Below are positions 1 through 13,100 of a stretch of 64,000 bases of DNA, piece by piece (positions within the stretch are counted from its first letter, which is position 1; the number at the start of each line of letters is the position of its first letter). Both the position numbers and the translations under genes were made by a program. The stretch spans positions 2,790,001 to 2,854,000 of the forward strand of contig JBHGNT010000016.1 of the NCBI GenBank assembly GCA_043228905.1, read 5' to 3'. The notes under the pieces are model-generated. The model ran no database searches and was not told where the DNA came from. It saw nothing but the letters and a program-made list of their open reading frames with translations. This stretch comes from Azolla caroliniana (taxonomy: Eukaryota; Polypodiophyta).

Positions 1-2721
1 GGAAATTTGATTCACTCACAAGGACACAAACTGTGAAGCAGCTCATGGATATGTTGAAATCTGAAGAGGGATCGTTCTTGCTATATGAGAAACTAATACA
101 ACTTTTCAATGCAAAAGATATGTGGCTGACTAATGATGAAAGTGGATGCGAGCTATATGATGTGAAGGGAAGCAAAATGCCAAAAATTGAGGGTCCGAAA
201 CCTAACACACCTAAAAAGCATTGGGTTCTTGATCAGCTTTGTGTCTTTGTCAAGCAAATGAAGGGTGAATTGGCAGTTCGGCTATCCTTACAGAAAGAAC
301 TCGTGAAGTTTCTAACTGTGAATGCACTTTTCATTGGCTCTCCGGGAACAAAATGTAAAGTTAAAGGGCTAGATGAAGAGGTTACTTTCCCACCAGCACC
401 TTTATCTGAAGATATCAGGAATGTCTGTTTAGCTCGTCTGCAAAGTCTGTTAGTGGATGTTTCACCATCAGCATCTATATCAAGAGACAAGAAAATGAAT
501 CCAGAAGATTTGCTCCTAAAGAAAGTACCTAATTCTTCTGATCTGAGATTCTTTTTTCTTGAGCTATGTAATATGCTTGAACAAATCCCAGGTGTCACAC
601 GAGTTCAACCCATTTCAAAAGATGATAGAGATGCGATTAATGCTCTTCAGTCATGTATATCCCAACTCTTTGCCGTGGTAAGCTGTGTCATCCTGTCTAG
701 ATCTGAGGCAATCAGCCTCGTCAAATTCATGTGACAAAAACAATTTTTACATTGTTTTACAGGTGAAGGAATGTGAACGTGAGAAAGTGAAAAAAATTGA
801 AGCCATGTGCTCCTTGCTCATGCAACTTCTCTTACGCTCTGTCACTTCTCAAGTTGTTGAAATTGCAGCAGATCTTATTATGTGCTGTAAAAGGGCTTTT
901 GGGGATCTGATTGATGTGGACACAGAGGGCAGCGATAATGGCGAAGAGCTTCCAAACTTCATCGATGTCCTGATTGACATCTTACTATCCTTATTGACAG
1001 AAACATCTGCGCCAATACGAGCTGCTGCTGAGCAGGTGTGAATGTTTTCTCCATTTTCATCTTTATTTTAAAAATATAACATAGAAATTGTCACTAATAT
1101 TTTTTAATTGTAGAAATATGGTATTTTGAATCTGTGAAGGTTGAATACTAATTGATAGTTTTCTGCTCACCTTTCATCTCACTTGCATTCAGCTCAATGC
1201 AAATACATATGCTTGTAACCTGAATTAATAGCTTTGTGAATCCTGATTTGGCAGGTCTTTAGATGTTTTTGCTCTGATTTAACAGAGGCATCTATGCTGA
1301 ACCTGTTAAGAGTTGTTGAAAAACAGCTTGGATATGCTAGGAGACATGCATCTATTATTCCAGACACGGGCAATGAAGATGAGGTCAATGATATTCTTGA
1401 ACTTGAAGAAACTGACGACGATGACGATGACAATGGCGACGACGACGACGACGACGAAAAAGCTACTGAGGGCAATGATGATGGTACGGATGATAGTGAA
1501 GATGAGAGTCAAGGAAAAGAGCACTCTGTTTCAGATTTGACTGCCGATAAGTCTTCTAAGAAAAAGCCAGATGCAGCAGAAGATGATCCTGAAAACAGTG
1601 GCAGTGGCAGCGATTCTGATATGGATGATGAGGCCATGTTTAGAATTGACAAACATTTGGTGAATCTGTTAAAGCAGAAAGGAGCTATAGGGGAGAAGGG
1701 AGAAGGGAAGGATGCGCAGACACAGCTCATGCATTTTAAATTTCGAGTGCTTTCACTTTTACAATTCTTTTTCCACAAGGAAAGTGATAATCCTTTATGT
1801 GTCATGGCAGTGCCTCACCTGCTTCAAGCTTTTGTAGCCTCTTCTTCTGTAGGTGGAAGCACACAACTTGCCGATAAGATCAGTTTGATACTCAAAACCG
1901 AGCTTTTTAAATCAAAGAAATACCCAAAAGGGCCAAAGCTGGATAAAAGTACTCTTGAACCCTTGCTTCAAAAATGTCTTAAGTTGTCATCAAGGTCTAA
2001 GGTCAAAAGTGTAAGAGAATTGGCTCAGGCTTGCAGCTTTTGGCTTATGAAAATTTTGAGTAGCCAGCAATTTCAGACAGCTGAAGGGAGTGTAAATATG
2101 GAAGGAACCATAAAGAAAACTGTGGATGATTTGAGAAAAGTAATTCAGGAATCTATGAATGATTTTTTCAATCACAAAAAGAGTTTTCTGAAGTTATCTT
2201 TCTTCCAAGAGATTTTTATGCGGTTTCCTGGCCTTGGGTCATCTAGCCTGGGTTTTCTTTTGGAAAGATGTGAGGATTCACGATCCGAATGTCTTAAACA
2301 TCAAGCCATAGTTTTATTGACATCAGTTTTGCAGCACAACAGCAGTCGCAAGGAGGAGATCAAGCAATTCAAAGCATGCTTAAAGGAACACATACAGATG
2401 TTGAGCAAGTTGCTGGTCTCTCTGATAGAAAAGCCTCCTAACAAACGAGCGAGGAAAGTTGAAGGTCGTCACTTCTGCCACACTCTTTTGAGAGTCATTT
2501 CACGGATATTGCCAGACAAACCCATGAAGAAAGTGATAGGAAAATCTGCTTATAATCTATGTGTAAATCATTTTGGCGCACCGTTCATGGAGAACATTTT
2601 GAAGTCATTGCCACAATCAGAACCACAAAAAACAGGGGTTGGATCAGAAAAACAATCTAAGAAGAATACATCTAAGAAGCGATCCAAGAAGAGACGGTTA
2701 GATCTTACATCAAAGGCATGA
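1..2721 (+). CDS. POL5 / MYBBP1A-like nucleolar protein (DNA polymerase phi family), 3' part
   Basis: The gene is cut by the left edge. Exons seen: 1-677, 763-1035 and 1255-2721, all in phase 0, with donors GTAAGC and GTGTGA and AG acceptors, giving about 800 residues. The protein is helical (ARM/HEAT-like). It carries a segment matching the family signature around FIDVLIDILLSLL (957-992), then a long Asp/Glu-rich tract (about 1380-1630), then DEAMFRIDKHLVNLL (1627-1671). It ends in a Lys/Arg-rich tail (about 2650-2705) that looks like a nuclear or nucleolar targeting signal. Family knowledge: yeast Pol5 and animal MYBBP1A are nucleolar factors acting in rDNA transcription and pre-rRNA work; despite the family name they are not replicative polymerases. 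An RRP12-type protein was considered, but the order LLSLL, acidic tract, DEAM fits Pol5 better. Confidence 0.82.
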
Positions 2722-4528
2722 TTTTTTTCTTTTTCTATAGGGAGCATTTAGAAGCAGTTTTGCTCGGAGATTAGGAATCTCTCTTGTAACATTCTCTACA
2801 AGAAAATTTTGGTAAGAATTGTAATAGCCTGGTCCTCACATAGGTACGTATTACTTTGCAGTAATATTTTCTGGAATTTTTTACTTTCCTGGATATTCTC
2901 GAGGTCACATAATTTGAAGATCTTTTATTTGAGAAAGAAATGATGCGAACTGTTATTATTGCCGCACAGTAGGATGGCGATGCTTTCTTGTAGTTTTTGC
3001 ATGACAGTCTGTGAGTGTTTAGACTAGTGATATTTCCGTTGACAATTTTGAATGCAACAGATCGGTAAATGATCTACAATGTGTCATTTCTTTCCTCGAT
3101 GCGAAATAAAGGCAGCAGCCAAATAACCTTACATGTGGCTTGCTAAGCAATTTATTATGAGCTTTTGGTATTTTTAATTGGTTAATTGTTGGCAATTTTC
3201 TTATCCCTATATTTTGTATGCATCATATTTTGACAGTGCAATTTTTATAAATTTCCAGCTAACGTGACATGAAATAATCAACATGAACTAAGGGGAAATT
3301 TTGGGATTATCATACTAAGAGCTACACAACAATGAATCATTGCATTTGTGCTCATCATTCATGTTTAATATGTCTATCCAATTGCAAGAAATACATCCTT
3401 TTTGGAAGGTGGCTGTCCAATTGATTGAGTATGTTGTATACTCAATATTGTGATGGCATAATGCTTTTCGTCTACCCTTATATTTGAGGGGTTGATATGT
3501 CCCCAATTATCACTAAGTGAAAAGGTGCAAAGTATTCTCATAATGGGCACTACTAGATATTGTGATTATATATAGTAATAGTTGCATTAATACTGTGAAT
3601 AGGGAAGACATTGCTTTTGGATGACTTGTAAGTTGTGACAATACTCCAACGAAGATATTAGTAGCTCTAAGAAAACAAAGGCATGTTCCACAAAAAAGGT
3701 TTGAAAATGAACAAAACTTTGGATACCTGTATTGCTCATTGATTCTACCATAGTGTTAAGGTAAAAAAATGTCATAGAGTAACCATAACGAACAATTGTT
3801 ATGGAATTGCCATCAATCTAATTTGTTGTTTGTTAAAGAAGATATATGTTTTAGTTGCTTGGCTTGCTATACATATTTGGTTCACTACTTCAAGCATTAG
3901 CACCATGACATTCAACTTCAATGGTGCACCATTGAAGTCGTGAGTAAGTGTCAAAAGATATTGAAATAGAGAAAAATGGATAAAGGCCCCAAACTCATAG
4001 ATATAATTGTTGGAATGATTTGAGACCCTTCTTGGCCAATAATATGTAGCAATGCTCTATCAATATTTGCAATACAATTGGCAAAGTTCTTAGAAAAAGA
4101 CCATGTTGAAAAAGACTAGACCGTTCTCGTAAAGGTTTCCACACAAATAAATAACAAAGCACACATATTGGAGGAATTATAAGGTACAAACATACTCAAG
4201 AACCTAATAATGGCCACCAGGTAATGCAATACAACCATTAGTCCGAACTTTACGGTTTCCATACAAATATGAGCACGCTAGGGTGGTAGGGGGGCTTGGC
4301 TAGCTCAGCTAGCCATGGTAAGTTAACATGCATTGTCCCCTCCTTGCACATGCATCAAGCAAGCGAGTAATACGGATGGGCAAAACATCCAGATCAATGC
4401 ACCATGATGGCGATATGTTACGAGCAACGATCTTTACACAAGGTCTGCACAATCACACGCACACGCACATGCACACATGAACAAGGAAGCAAGCGAGAGT
4501 GATATGGAGACCTTTGTGTGGCACACTA

Positions 4529-4555
4529 GAGAGAGAGAGAGAGAGAGAGAGAGAG
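4529..4555. repeat. (GA)n microsatellite
   Basis: An uninterrupted GA dinucleotide run about 400 bases upstream of the RID3-like coding start. Confidence 0.95.
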
Positions 4556-4792
4556 GCAGGGCAGGACACAAGAGGGTTTTTGAAGGTGTGCTTCCTTTTT
4601 TTCTAACGCCCATTTCCTTCTTTTATACCTGCCTGCCTTCTATTCATCCTCCTCCTCCCTCACCCACAGGCCCATAGGCAGGCCACAGGAGAGGGAAGGA
4701 GAGAGACAGAGAGACGGCCCCTAGAACCCGCAGAGAAAGGAAGAAAGAAACAGAGGAGGTCCCAGTACAAGAAAATAAGAAACAGGAGAGGT

Positions 4793-4796
<4 letters not shown>

Positions 4797-4850
<54 letters not shown>

Positions 4851-4863
4851 GAAGAAGAAGAAG
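4797..4863. repeat. (GA)26 microsatellite followed by GAA repeats
   Basis: About 52 bases of GA run into a short GAA tract, ending about 70 bases before the coding start of the WD40 gene. It is probably in the core promoter or 5' leader. GA runs at this position are common in plant promoters and bind GAGA-binding (BBR/BPC) proteins; that this one does so is inference. Confidence 0.9.
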
Positions 4864-4933
4864 AAAGAACAAGGTAGAACCAGGGAAGGTGTCAAAGAGA
4901 GCGAGAGGTTGAGAGTATATATAGATATTAAAA

Positions 4934-7900
4934 CTGGCTTCTTCAGGAGGAGGAGAAGTGGTCGTGGTTTCTTCTCCTGTGGATGCTGGAATCACTATTT
5001 ATGACTTGGGTTCAGGCGCCGAGGTTGCACATCTCAAGTCATGCGCCTCTCATCGCAATGCCCTCGCCCCTGTCGGACACTCTTTCATCGCCGCCTCTCA
5101 GGTCTCCAAGCAACCAGGTTCCTCTTCTTCTTCAACATCTGGCGGTGGTGCCATCTTCCTCTGGGCTTGGAACAAGGTTTCATTCTTTCTCTATTCCAAT
5201 CAATCATAATTTGCATTCAGAATAACAACTTTCATTAGTGATCCAATTTATCTCAATCTAGTTGAATTTTCATTTGGTTATGTTGAATGATCGGAGGCAT
5301 TTTATGCATTTATTACTAACGTTTATTTTTCTCGGACGTAATAGTCATTTGTAGGCATTACTTGTTTGAATCCCCTCAATCAAATTGGATTTTGATGATA
5401 TGAACCGTTTTTGTATTCTGTATAATTTTGTGTTTGTTATGAGCATTAAGTAGAACTAGCTATCGGATAGTGACAATCAAATTGGATTTGAATGAAAATC
5501 TATATGCTATGTATAAAGCAGTAAGTAAAACAGGCTATTGAACACTCAATCAAATTGGATTTGGATGAAAATTTTGTGTATTCTTTGAATGCAACTTTAA
5601 AGGCCGAATATGAGAAGATTTGCATTTATCTTAAAACCCAATTGAAGAAGCTTTTGATGAATCAATGGGTTAACATTCCACCAGCGTAAGGTTAATGCAT
5701 TGAGTTTGTGGTTGATGACAGCAAACTTAATCTGATATGATTTGGGTAGAGATTGACAGACATCCATACTCCTTAGTTTGCTAAATGGGCTTCCTTGAAC
5801 ACGAATTTAAGGCATGTTTTATATTTTAACATTTTTACTTCCTAAAATCTGTATATAGGCATTTTTGAGAAATCTCTTTATCCTATTTGTATTGAAACTA
5901 TCTTGCGGATATATGAATTTTGAAGCAAAAAGGTATATGCCACACTGATGTCACACTATAATTTTTATGTTTAAAGATTTGAGTAAATTGGATGTGAAGT
6001 ATTCTGATAATTATATACCATTCAACGATATTTTAGTTTGGATTCGTTTTGTGTTCCTTGTTTGTTTATGAATGCGGATATGTGGCAAGAACTAAGCTCT
6101 GCTCTTTCTTGCAGCCACAACCTGAGTTCAAAAGCTATCCTGTGGAACCTGTAGGACCTCTTGCATGTACAGGTGATGGATCATACATTGTTGGTGGAGG
6201 TGTTTCTGGAAGAATATATATCTGGGAGGTAATTTCAAGATCTGTTTTTCGTAAATATAGTTCTGATCATTGCTTAATATATTTTAGGAACTCTCTTTTT
6301 GTTATAGTGAAAGTAAATGGTAGATAAAAAACATTCTCATGGTCGCTGAATAGGATGACTTGTTAGATGGGCATTCTATGTATTTTATGTGTATGTGTGC
6401 ACATATATGCATGTGGTGCTTATGTGTAATGTGTATATTTTGCGTTGATGTATGATTATGTGTGTTTAGTGATTGTGTGTGCTTCATGTGTGTTAATGTC
6501 CCCATCACTGGAAGCTTTACAATGAATTTTCAATTCTTTAGTAATAAGTGCATAAACTATTCCTATTTGGACTTTTTGTAAGTTTCCTGTTGTTTTTGGA
6601 TGATTGAATAAGTCATTAGAGGATGTTCTATGCTGCTGGAAAATGTGTTTACCGTGTGGATTACGGAAAATGCATGTAAATGCAATTTTATTACTATTTG
6701 AAGGTGGATGTTTGAAATTGTGAATGCAATCTCAAGTCATTTAAACTGATACTACGAAAATTGCCACTCTCTGTATAATTTTTATTGATTACATGTAGAA
6801 TTTATGATGATAACTTTAAATCCATTATCCTTGTCAAGTTAATGGCTGACTTCTGACATCTATAGGAACTATTGTTTCAGGTATTTATATGGTTGCATTT
6901 AGAAGTATATCAAGGAAGCTTCATTTTATTAAATCAAAAACATGAAAGCATGTTTGTCTTTCATGTTTTTGATTGGTGTAGAATTCATGATCCTGCCTTT
7001 AAACCTCATCAATATTTATATCTAGAAAAACATGGTTCAGTTGATAAGCTTCTATTTAGAAGCATTGGCCCTGAATTGACAGAATTGCGAACTTAGTCTC
7101 ACCAGGCAGTTTGAATAGGGATTCAAAGGATTCTCATTTTAATGATGAAAATTAATACAAGCATAACTTACGCAAGATTAAATATTAATGGAATGGCTTG
7201 ATGATTGTAGAAAAACATTGACGTATTAACTAATGCAGAAGACGTTAACATTTCCACTCTTGAGTACTTTGTGTGAATTGGCAAGAAAACTCTTGGTATA
7301 AGCTCTTTAATTTCACATGGTTAAACCAAGTCAAATTACCAATTACTTCCTATGGTGATTGTCTATGGAAATTCAAGAAAGATCACAGTCCATATCTTTG
7401 TCATGGATTAAGTACATCTCTTTTCCATATGCTAATATCGATAGATAGTGTGAGAACATAGTACGCAGGCAAATGTTAAAAGCTAGTCTTAAGTGTTTTC
7501 ATGTGCAAATGTGTGATATTTTCAGGCATCTACATGTTTTTGGTTATATAGGTTATGCTTCCAACATTTGTTTTGCTCAGGTTTCAACTGGGAGACTTCT
7601 CAGAGTTTGGTCTGCTCATTATAAGCCTGTGACATGTCTTGTTTTTTCCGAGGATGAATCCTTGCTAATATCTGGAGCAGATGATGGGTTTGTAAATGTA
7701 TGGCCTCTGTTAAGGTAAGAATTTTAATGGAAGTTCATAGAGAGCGCAAATAATCAATTTGATAGTAATGTTAAAAGGGTTTGTTTGTTTCATAAGCTGT
7801 AAATTTGTCATCTACCATGAAGATCATGATTTAGAAAAAAGAAAGTTCTAGTAGAGGAGACTTAAATGAAACATTGAAAAGGCAAATGACATATGCATGG

Positions 7901-10113
7901 TTTGATGGAGAGATGAATATGTATAAACTCAAGAGACCTACACATTATAATATCTAAAACTTCGATTGTAAAACATGATATGCAAATGATATTCAGAGCA
8001 TTTGACACATCTGAGAAAGTTCAGAAAGTGTAGTTTATTGTAATATGATGTTGGTAACTCTGTTAGTAGTATAGGTGTTTCGGTAATCGGGCACTTCTGG
8101 ATGATGGAGGAAATTTAAAAAGGAAATGGGTGCTTCATGTTTGTTTGTTTTTGTTTTGTGCTTGTTTAATTGTCTCCTAATACATGTTTTAAGAACATGA
8201 TGATTCATTTATCAGGGTCTTGGATATTTCAGAAGATGGAGGAGGGGCTCAAGGGAAAACACAAGTTAATTACCTGTATACATGGTCAGGTCACACCTTG
8301 GGAGTAACAGGGTTGTTTTGTGGATGCGGTGGATCCAGTGCAATTGTAGTATCATGCTCGCTTGATACTCTCTGTAAGGTACACATTAATTTTAGCTTAT
8401 GTATATCTTATTGTAATCATTTTTCTGGATGAGACATAATCATGATATTTTTTTGGGCTTTTGTAGGTTTTGAATGTCTATCTAGTAGTGTATTTATTTA
8501 GAGATGTGGTTTGGAGTTTTGAAGACCTACTAGTGTATTTATTTATAGATGGTCTTCTGGATTTGTAAAGTTCTGGTAGTGTATTTGTAGATGTGTTTTT
8601 GAAGTTTTGAAGATCTAGTATTGTATTTATATAAGTCTATTATTTTATAGATGTGAAATATTGCTGTGATTTGTTCAGGTATGGAGTTTAGCATTGGGAA
8701 GTCTCCTCCGGACCATCAAGTTTCCCAGTGCAATTAACACTGTTATTCTTGATCCAGGCGAATATTCGTTATATGCAGGCAGTAGTGATGGCAGGATATT
8801 TGTAACTGCTCTAAATTTTGGGGTACCATCTGCCTCAGGGATCAGTCCAGATGGCATGGTCTCCTTCCTTGTTGGCCATAGGTAATGGATTATTTCTCCT
8901 TTCTTTGATTTGTTTCTTTGTCTTTAATAGTCTTTTGCTCATATCCATCATATACTGACTTGTGAATCATGCTTGTTGTATGCATGTATAGATTATATCA
9001 AAGAGTACTTACTGTGTAGAGTTGATTGTAGATTTGTGTTATGTGTTATAGTTTTTAAATAGGCTTTAGGGTGGGTTTGTTTCTCTATTTCATTTTTTTG
9101 TTAATTTGTGTTGCAATAGTGGTCCTGTAACGGCACTTGCTTTCAGCATGGATGGACTTTCTTTAGCTTCAGCATCAGAAGATTGCACAGTATGTCTTTG
9201 GGATACTGCTAGCTGCCAAACACTTCGTGTTTTTAAACATAACAAAGGTATTTTTTTCCTTTCTTTTTTGATACATCTTGTTTATTAACGCACCAGTTCA
9301 AGAAAACCAAATTCTCTAAAAATGTCTCCCAGAGCATATTAGAGCTAGGTCATTTAATAGAATGAGAGCAAAGGGTTCTCTATATAGACCCGTTGAAAAT
9401 CCCAAATTCTCATGTATAGTTATTATTTTTCCTTTTCATAATATATGAGTTGACAGATTCGTAGTTTTGATTTTTTGTAGGACCTTTAAGCAGCTTGCTA
9501 ATTTTACCGAGACCCTCAAGTTTACAACAAGGATTGATTGTCGATTCACAAACTAATTTTGCGAATAAACGCTCATCGTTTGTGATCGCACCATTAAACA
9601 AGTATATTGCAGCTGATTCGGCATCCACAGATTTAATGACACATTCTTCATCTGCTTCATACAAGGGACCAATCGTGGCTCTTCCATCAGATTGCAATAA
9701 TCGGGACAGAAACACTGATTTGGATCAACTCACACATAGTCTGAAAGCAATGGAAAATCAAATCAAAGAATTCGAGGTGTGCACTGGCACTATATATATT
9801 TTTCCCTTTAATATGTTGGTACTGCCAGAGCATTATTATAGGTATTACTTGTCGGGTTTTTTTGTCATAGCAACAAGGATCAACGGCTGCGATGCAATTG
9901 GAGCTGGAGAGGCTGCGGTCAGATCGTCGTCGTGCCCTCATCATGATCCAGCAGTGGCAGCAGGTTCACCAGGATCTCTACTATTTTTGTGTGGAAGAGT
10001 TGATGGGTGGCAAGAGGGAAAGAGAAGGAGAGGATGATAATGAGAAAGAAAGAGAACGAGAGAAGGGGAAGAAAGGGCGGAATAATAAAGTAGTCACTGT
10101 GAAGCCACGATGA
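4934..10113 (+). CDS. RID3: WD40-repeat protein, IPI3 / WDR18 / ROOT INITIATION DEFECTIVE 3 type
   Basis: Eight exons: 4934-5176, 6115-6228, 7581-7714, 8216-8378, 8679-8881, 9120-9247, 9481-9776 and 9871-10113. They sum to 1524 bases (507 codons plus stop); all introns are GT-AG and phases match across every junction. The N-terminus reads ASSGGGEVVVVSSPVDAG, the family start. WD40 blades follow, with clear WD-type ends in exons 2 (IYIWE), 3 (VNVWPL), 5 and 6 (VCLWDT). The last two exons give a helical coiled-coil tail (LELERLRSDRRRALIMIQQW) and a Lys/Arg/Glu-rich C-terminus, as in IPI3. Family role: nuclear Rix1/PELP1-complex component in pre-60S and ITS2 maturation; in Arabidopsis, RID3 affects meristem formation. 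Oddity: the start codon is CTG, with no in-frame ATG until exon 5 and an in-frame TAG at 4922. An unseen upstream exon spliced to the CAG ending at 4946 is the alternative. Confidence 0.85.
8480..8654. repeat. Degenerate tandem repeat in a RID3-like intron
   Basis: Three to four imperfect copies of roughly 45-50 bases, each with TAGTRTTGTATTTAT-like and TAGATG cores alternating with GTTTTGAAGA. They fill most of the intron between exons 4 and 5. Confidence 0.6.
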
Positions 10114-13100
10114 AAATAAAGAAGGGAAAATCGTGAAGCTGTTGGCGTCTTGTGAAAGATGAAGTGCCGGCATCACATGTAAGATGAACATAAATTATTG
10201 ATTTTCTTGGATTTTGTTTAGGGTAGGATAAAAAAGCAAAACAACTGACAACAAAAAAGCAACTTATTAGCTTTCTTTAAATGATTAATATGAGCAAAAA
10301 TGCCGCATGGCAATTACGGCCGAAATAGTTACAAAAGAGTCTCAAAATGCATAGAACTCTTTTTTGGGGAAGCTTTCTCCTGCCTCAAATATTTTGGTAA
10401 TTTTGTAAAGGTCTCTCAAAGGAGGGTTCGAGAGAAAGCAATGCCAATGAGAAGAAGCCTAACATGTAATGGAAGTTCATAAAACATTTTTTGTGTTTTT
10501 TTTATCCTTGTATAGCATCTGTTGTATAAAGTTGTCCACAAACCTCTCATATCCAAAACCATTGTCATGTAGAAGTAATTGTTGCACAATGATCCTCTAA
10601 CCCAACAGTGTAGTTGTTCAGTGACTCCAACTTTTGAGCACTGTGCTGTGCGACACATCACTCTTATATTCCTCGATATATATATATATCCAAGTTATTC
10701 GCTAAAATTGATCAATAATGATAACAAAATATTTGGATATTGTGCTGGTCCCCAAGCCTTGGTATATTACTTGAGGTTGAGAGGATATTATGACAATGTA
10801 TCTCATAATGCAGATATCCATGGTTTCAACTTGTTAAAGATTGGCAAAATTCTTATATGCCCCTTCATGCACATGTGAGTTAACCTAAACATTTCTTTGT
10901 TATGATGGACCAAACACTTTTGCTTCACATATCCAATGCAAACCATGGTTTCAACTTGTTAAAGATCGGCAAAATTCTTATATGGCCATTCATGCACATG
11001 TGAGTTAACCTAAACATTGCTTTGTTATGATGGACCAAACACTTTTGCTTCACATATCCAATGCAAACACGCGATGAATTGTACTTCCAATGAAATAATT
11101 TCACAACCATCATTTGTGAATCATGCATTTGGTTACTTTTAATAGAAATTTAATATGTCTAGTCCAAAATCACACAAAGGCTCTCATAAACATTGTGAGA
11201 TGAGAGGCCTATACAAATATTTGGTGTCAAGTGCATGCCCAACACCAATCATCTCAATGGTCACATATTAAAGTCTCTCTTAATGGAGAATGTACACTAT
11301 ATGTTTGTTATATTATATTTGTTATAATGATGAATGTACACTCAAATTGTAAGTCCAGTTTGTGTGATACCAACATCTATCATTTTGAATTATCAAATAC
11401 GGAACATTTATGAAAGCAAATAATCTCTCTTTTCAAAGAGAAAACCCTTGTGTTTGAGATTTTGTAGATTCGCCTAAGAAACAACTACACCATCCAAATG
11501 AAGAAAATCTTTTGCTTTTTCCAATAGCATCCTCAAAATAATTGGTATCACAAGGAATGTAATGAGACACATTTGCAACTTCGAGTGAATGTAAGCCAAG
11601 GGGATATTACATAACGTATGGCATGTAAGAAAATGAGAACCCATTCATACCAAAAGATGCACCTATGATGAAGAACAACTTTGGGATTTATACCACCTCA
11701 TCATGAGTAGAAACTATGCCAATCATGAGTAAAAACTATGACATTCTTATGTAGAAACTCCAATGACACGATCAATAGCATCTTGCCCCACTACCACTAC
11801 TATCTTCACCCCCATCCAATTTCTTCCCACACGGGGACTCATTTGACCACATAGGATTACAAAGATAGGCACAAAAGAAGTTATTTGTGTGGATGCTTTG
11901 TAGATATTATACCAAGGGAATGTCTCCCATAAGGACTCGGTTGGAGATATATGCACAATATAAAAGAGTGTTGGGACAAACTTAACAGCCAAAGCGACAA
12001 TTTGAGGTCATCACAAGCACCACCTTGTGAATCCACAATGCCACTCTTTAGAAACTACTCAATGTGCTAACATCACTTGTGAAGACCAACCCAATCATCC
12101 AAATTGAATTGCTTGCACCCCCCCATCAATCTAATCCAAACCATGCCATCTCAAAGAATTACAAAATGATTGCACTACTTATTGGTGATGAATTCTTAGC
12201 ATCGACATCAAGAACTTGCCAACCTTTCTGATACCATATACTCTTGAAAATGAACGAACAAAACATCCTACTCGTGGAGATCAAAGTTTCAAAGTGTGTG
12301 ATGTCCACCGAGGCACAAATTGTTTATTGAGAAAAAGGAACATTTTGTGTAGTTGCCTACCACCCTCAATTGGAAACGCTTAAAACGTATGGGTTGCAAT
12401 AGAAATTATACATTGATAATGGACATTGGAGATCATTATTTGACTTGCTTGATGCACTAAGGTTCATTGAATTGCACATTGTTCATGTCTTCATAAGTTC
12501 ATTCCACTGAAGCAATCAACCTTGGATACAATGTCCAACCACAACTATCAACCCATACATAGTAGTTACGCACATCAAGCTTGTAAACCATCTCTAGAAT
12601 CATTCCACCACATGCATTAAGTGGTTTTATTCTAATCAAGTATGGATGCCCCATATTTGTAATCATGATTTGTTGATATGTTAGCATAAGTTAATTTCTC
12701 TCATGTGGATACAACAAATCACAATTGATGTGAGACAACCTTGATAAGTTTGCGAGAAGATTTACTTGAATGGATATGGCAATAAATAGAGTAAACTAAT
12801 TATAGTAATGGCATCCCACTAAGATTCAATAGCATTAGGCAATCCATACCAAATAATAAGGGTGGGAACAATGTTCAATTCTCCTTATGAAGTGATAAAA
12901 TACCCTACTGTCTAAAAAAGGAGGATATTTTAGAGTTGCAAAAAGTTTATACTGGAAACTAGTAAAAGACATTTCCCTTGGCAAGAGTATATGCAAATGC
13001 TTTCTAATCATTATAGACCTGTACTTGTGATAATTGAACTTGTATAATTCGGTAGTTACAATGATAGGAATTTGGCAATTCTCTTCACCATAAGGACCTT

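Larger units (their letters stand above)
2722..4933. other. Intergenic: POL5 3' UTR and RID3-like promoter/leader
   Basis: No coding exon is recognisable. The left part should hold the POL5-like 3' UTR, and the right part the promoter and 5' leader of the next gene on the same strand. The last 400 bases are purine-rich with two GA runs. Short ORFs here follow from the GA repeats or are random. Confidence 0.6.

Noticed and set aside
33-734. Reading gene 1 as an RRP12-type ARM protein
   Set aside because: The LLSLL segment, then acidic tract, then DEAM segment and basic tail match the Pol5/MYBBP1A family better.
1306-1524. ORFs opposite the acidic tract of the POL5-like gene
   Set aside because: They are low-complexity mirror frames of the Asp/Glu repeats without domain or splice support.
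4477-4995. Short ORFs made of Ser-Leu or Arg-Glu repeats
   Set aside because: They are translations of the GA microsatellites.
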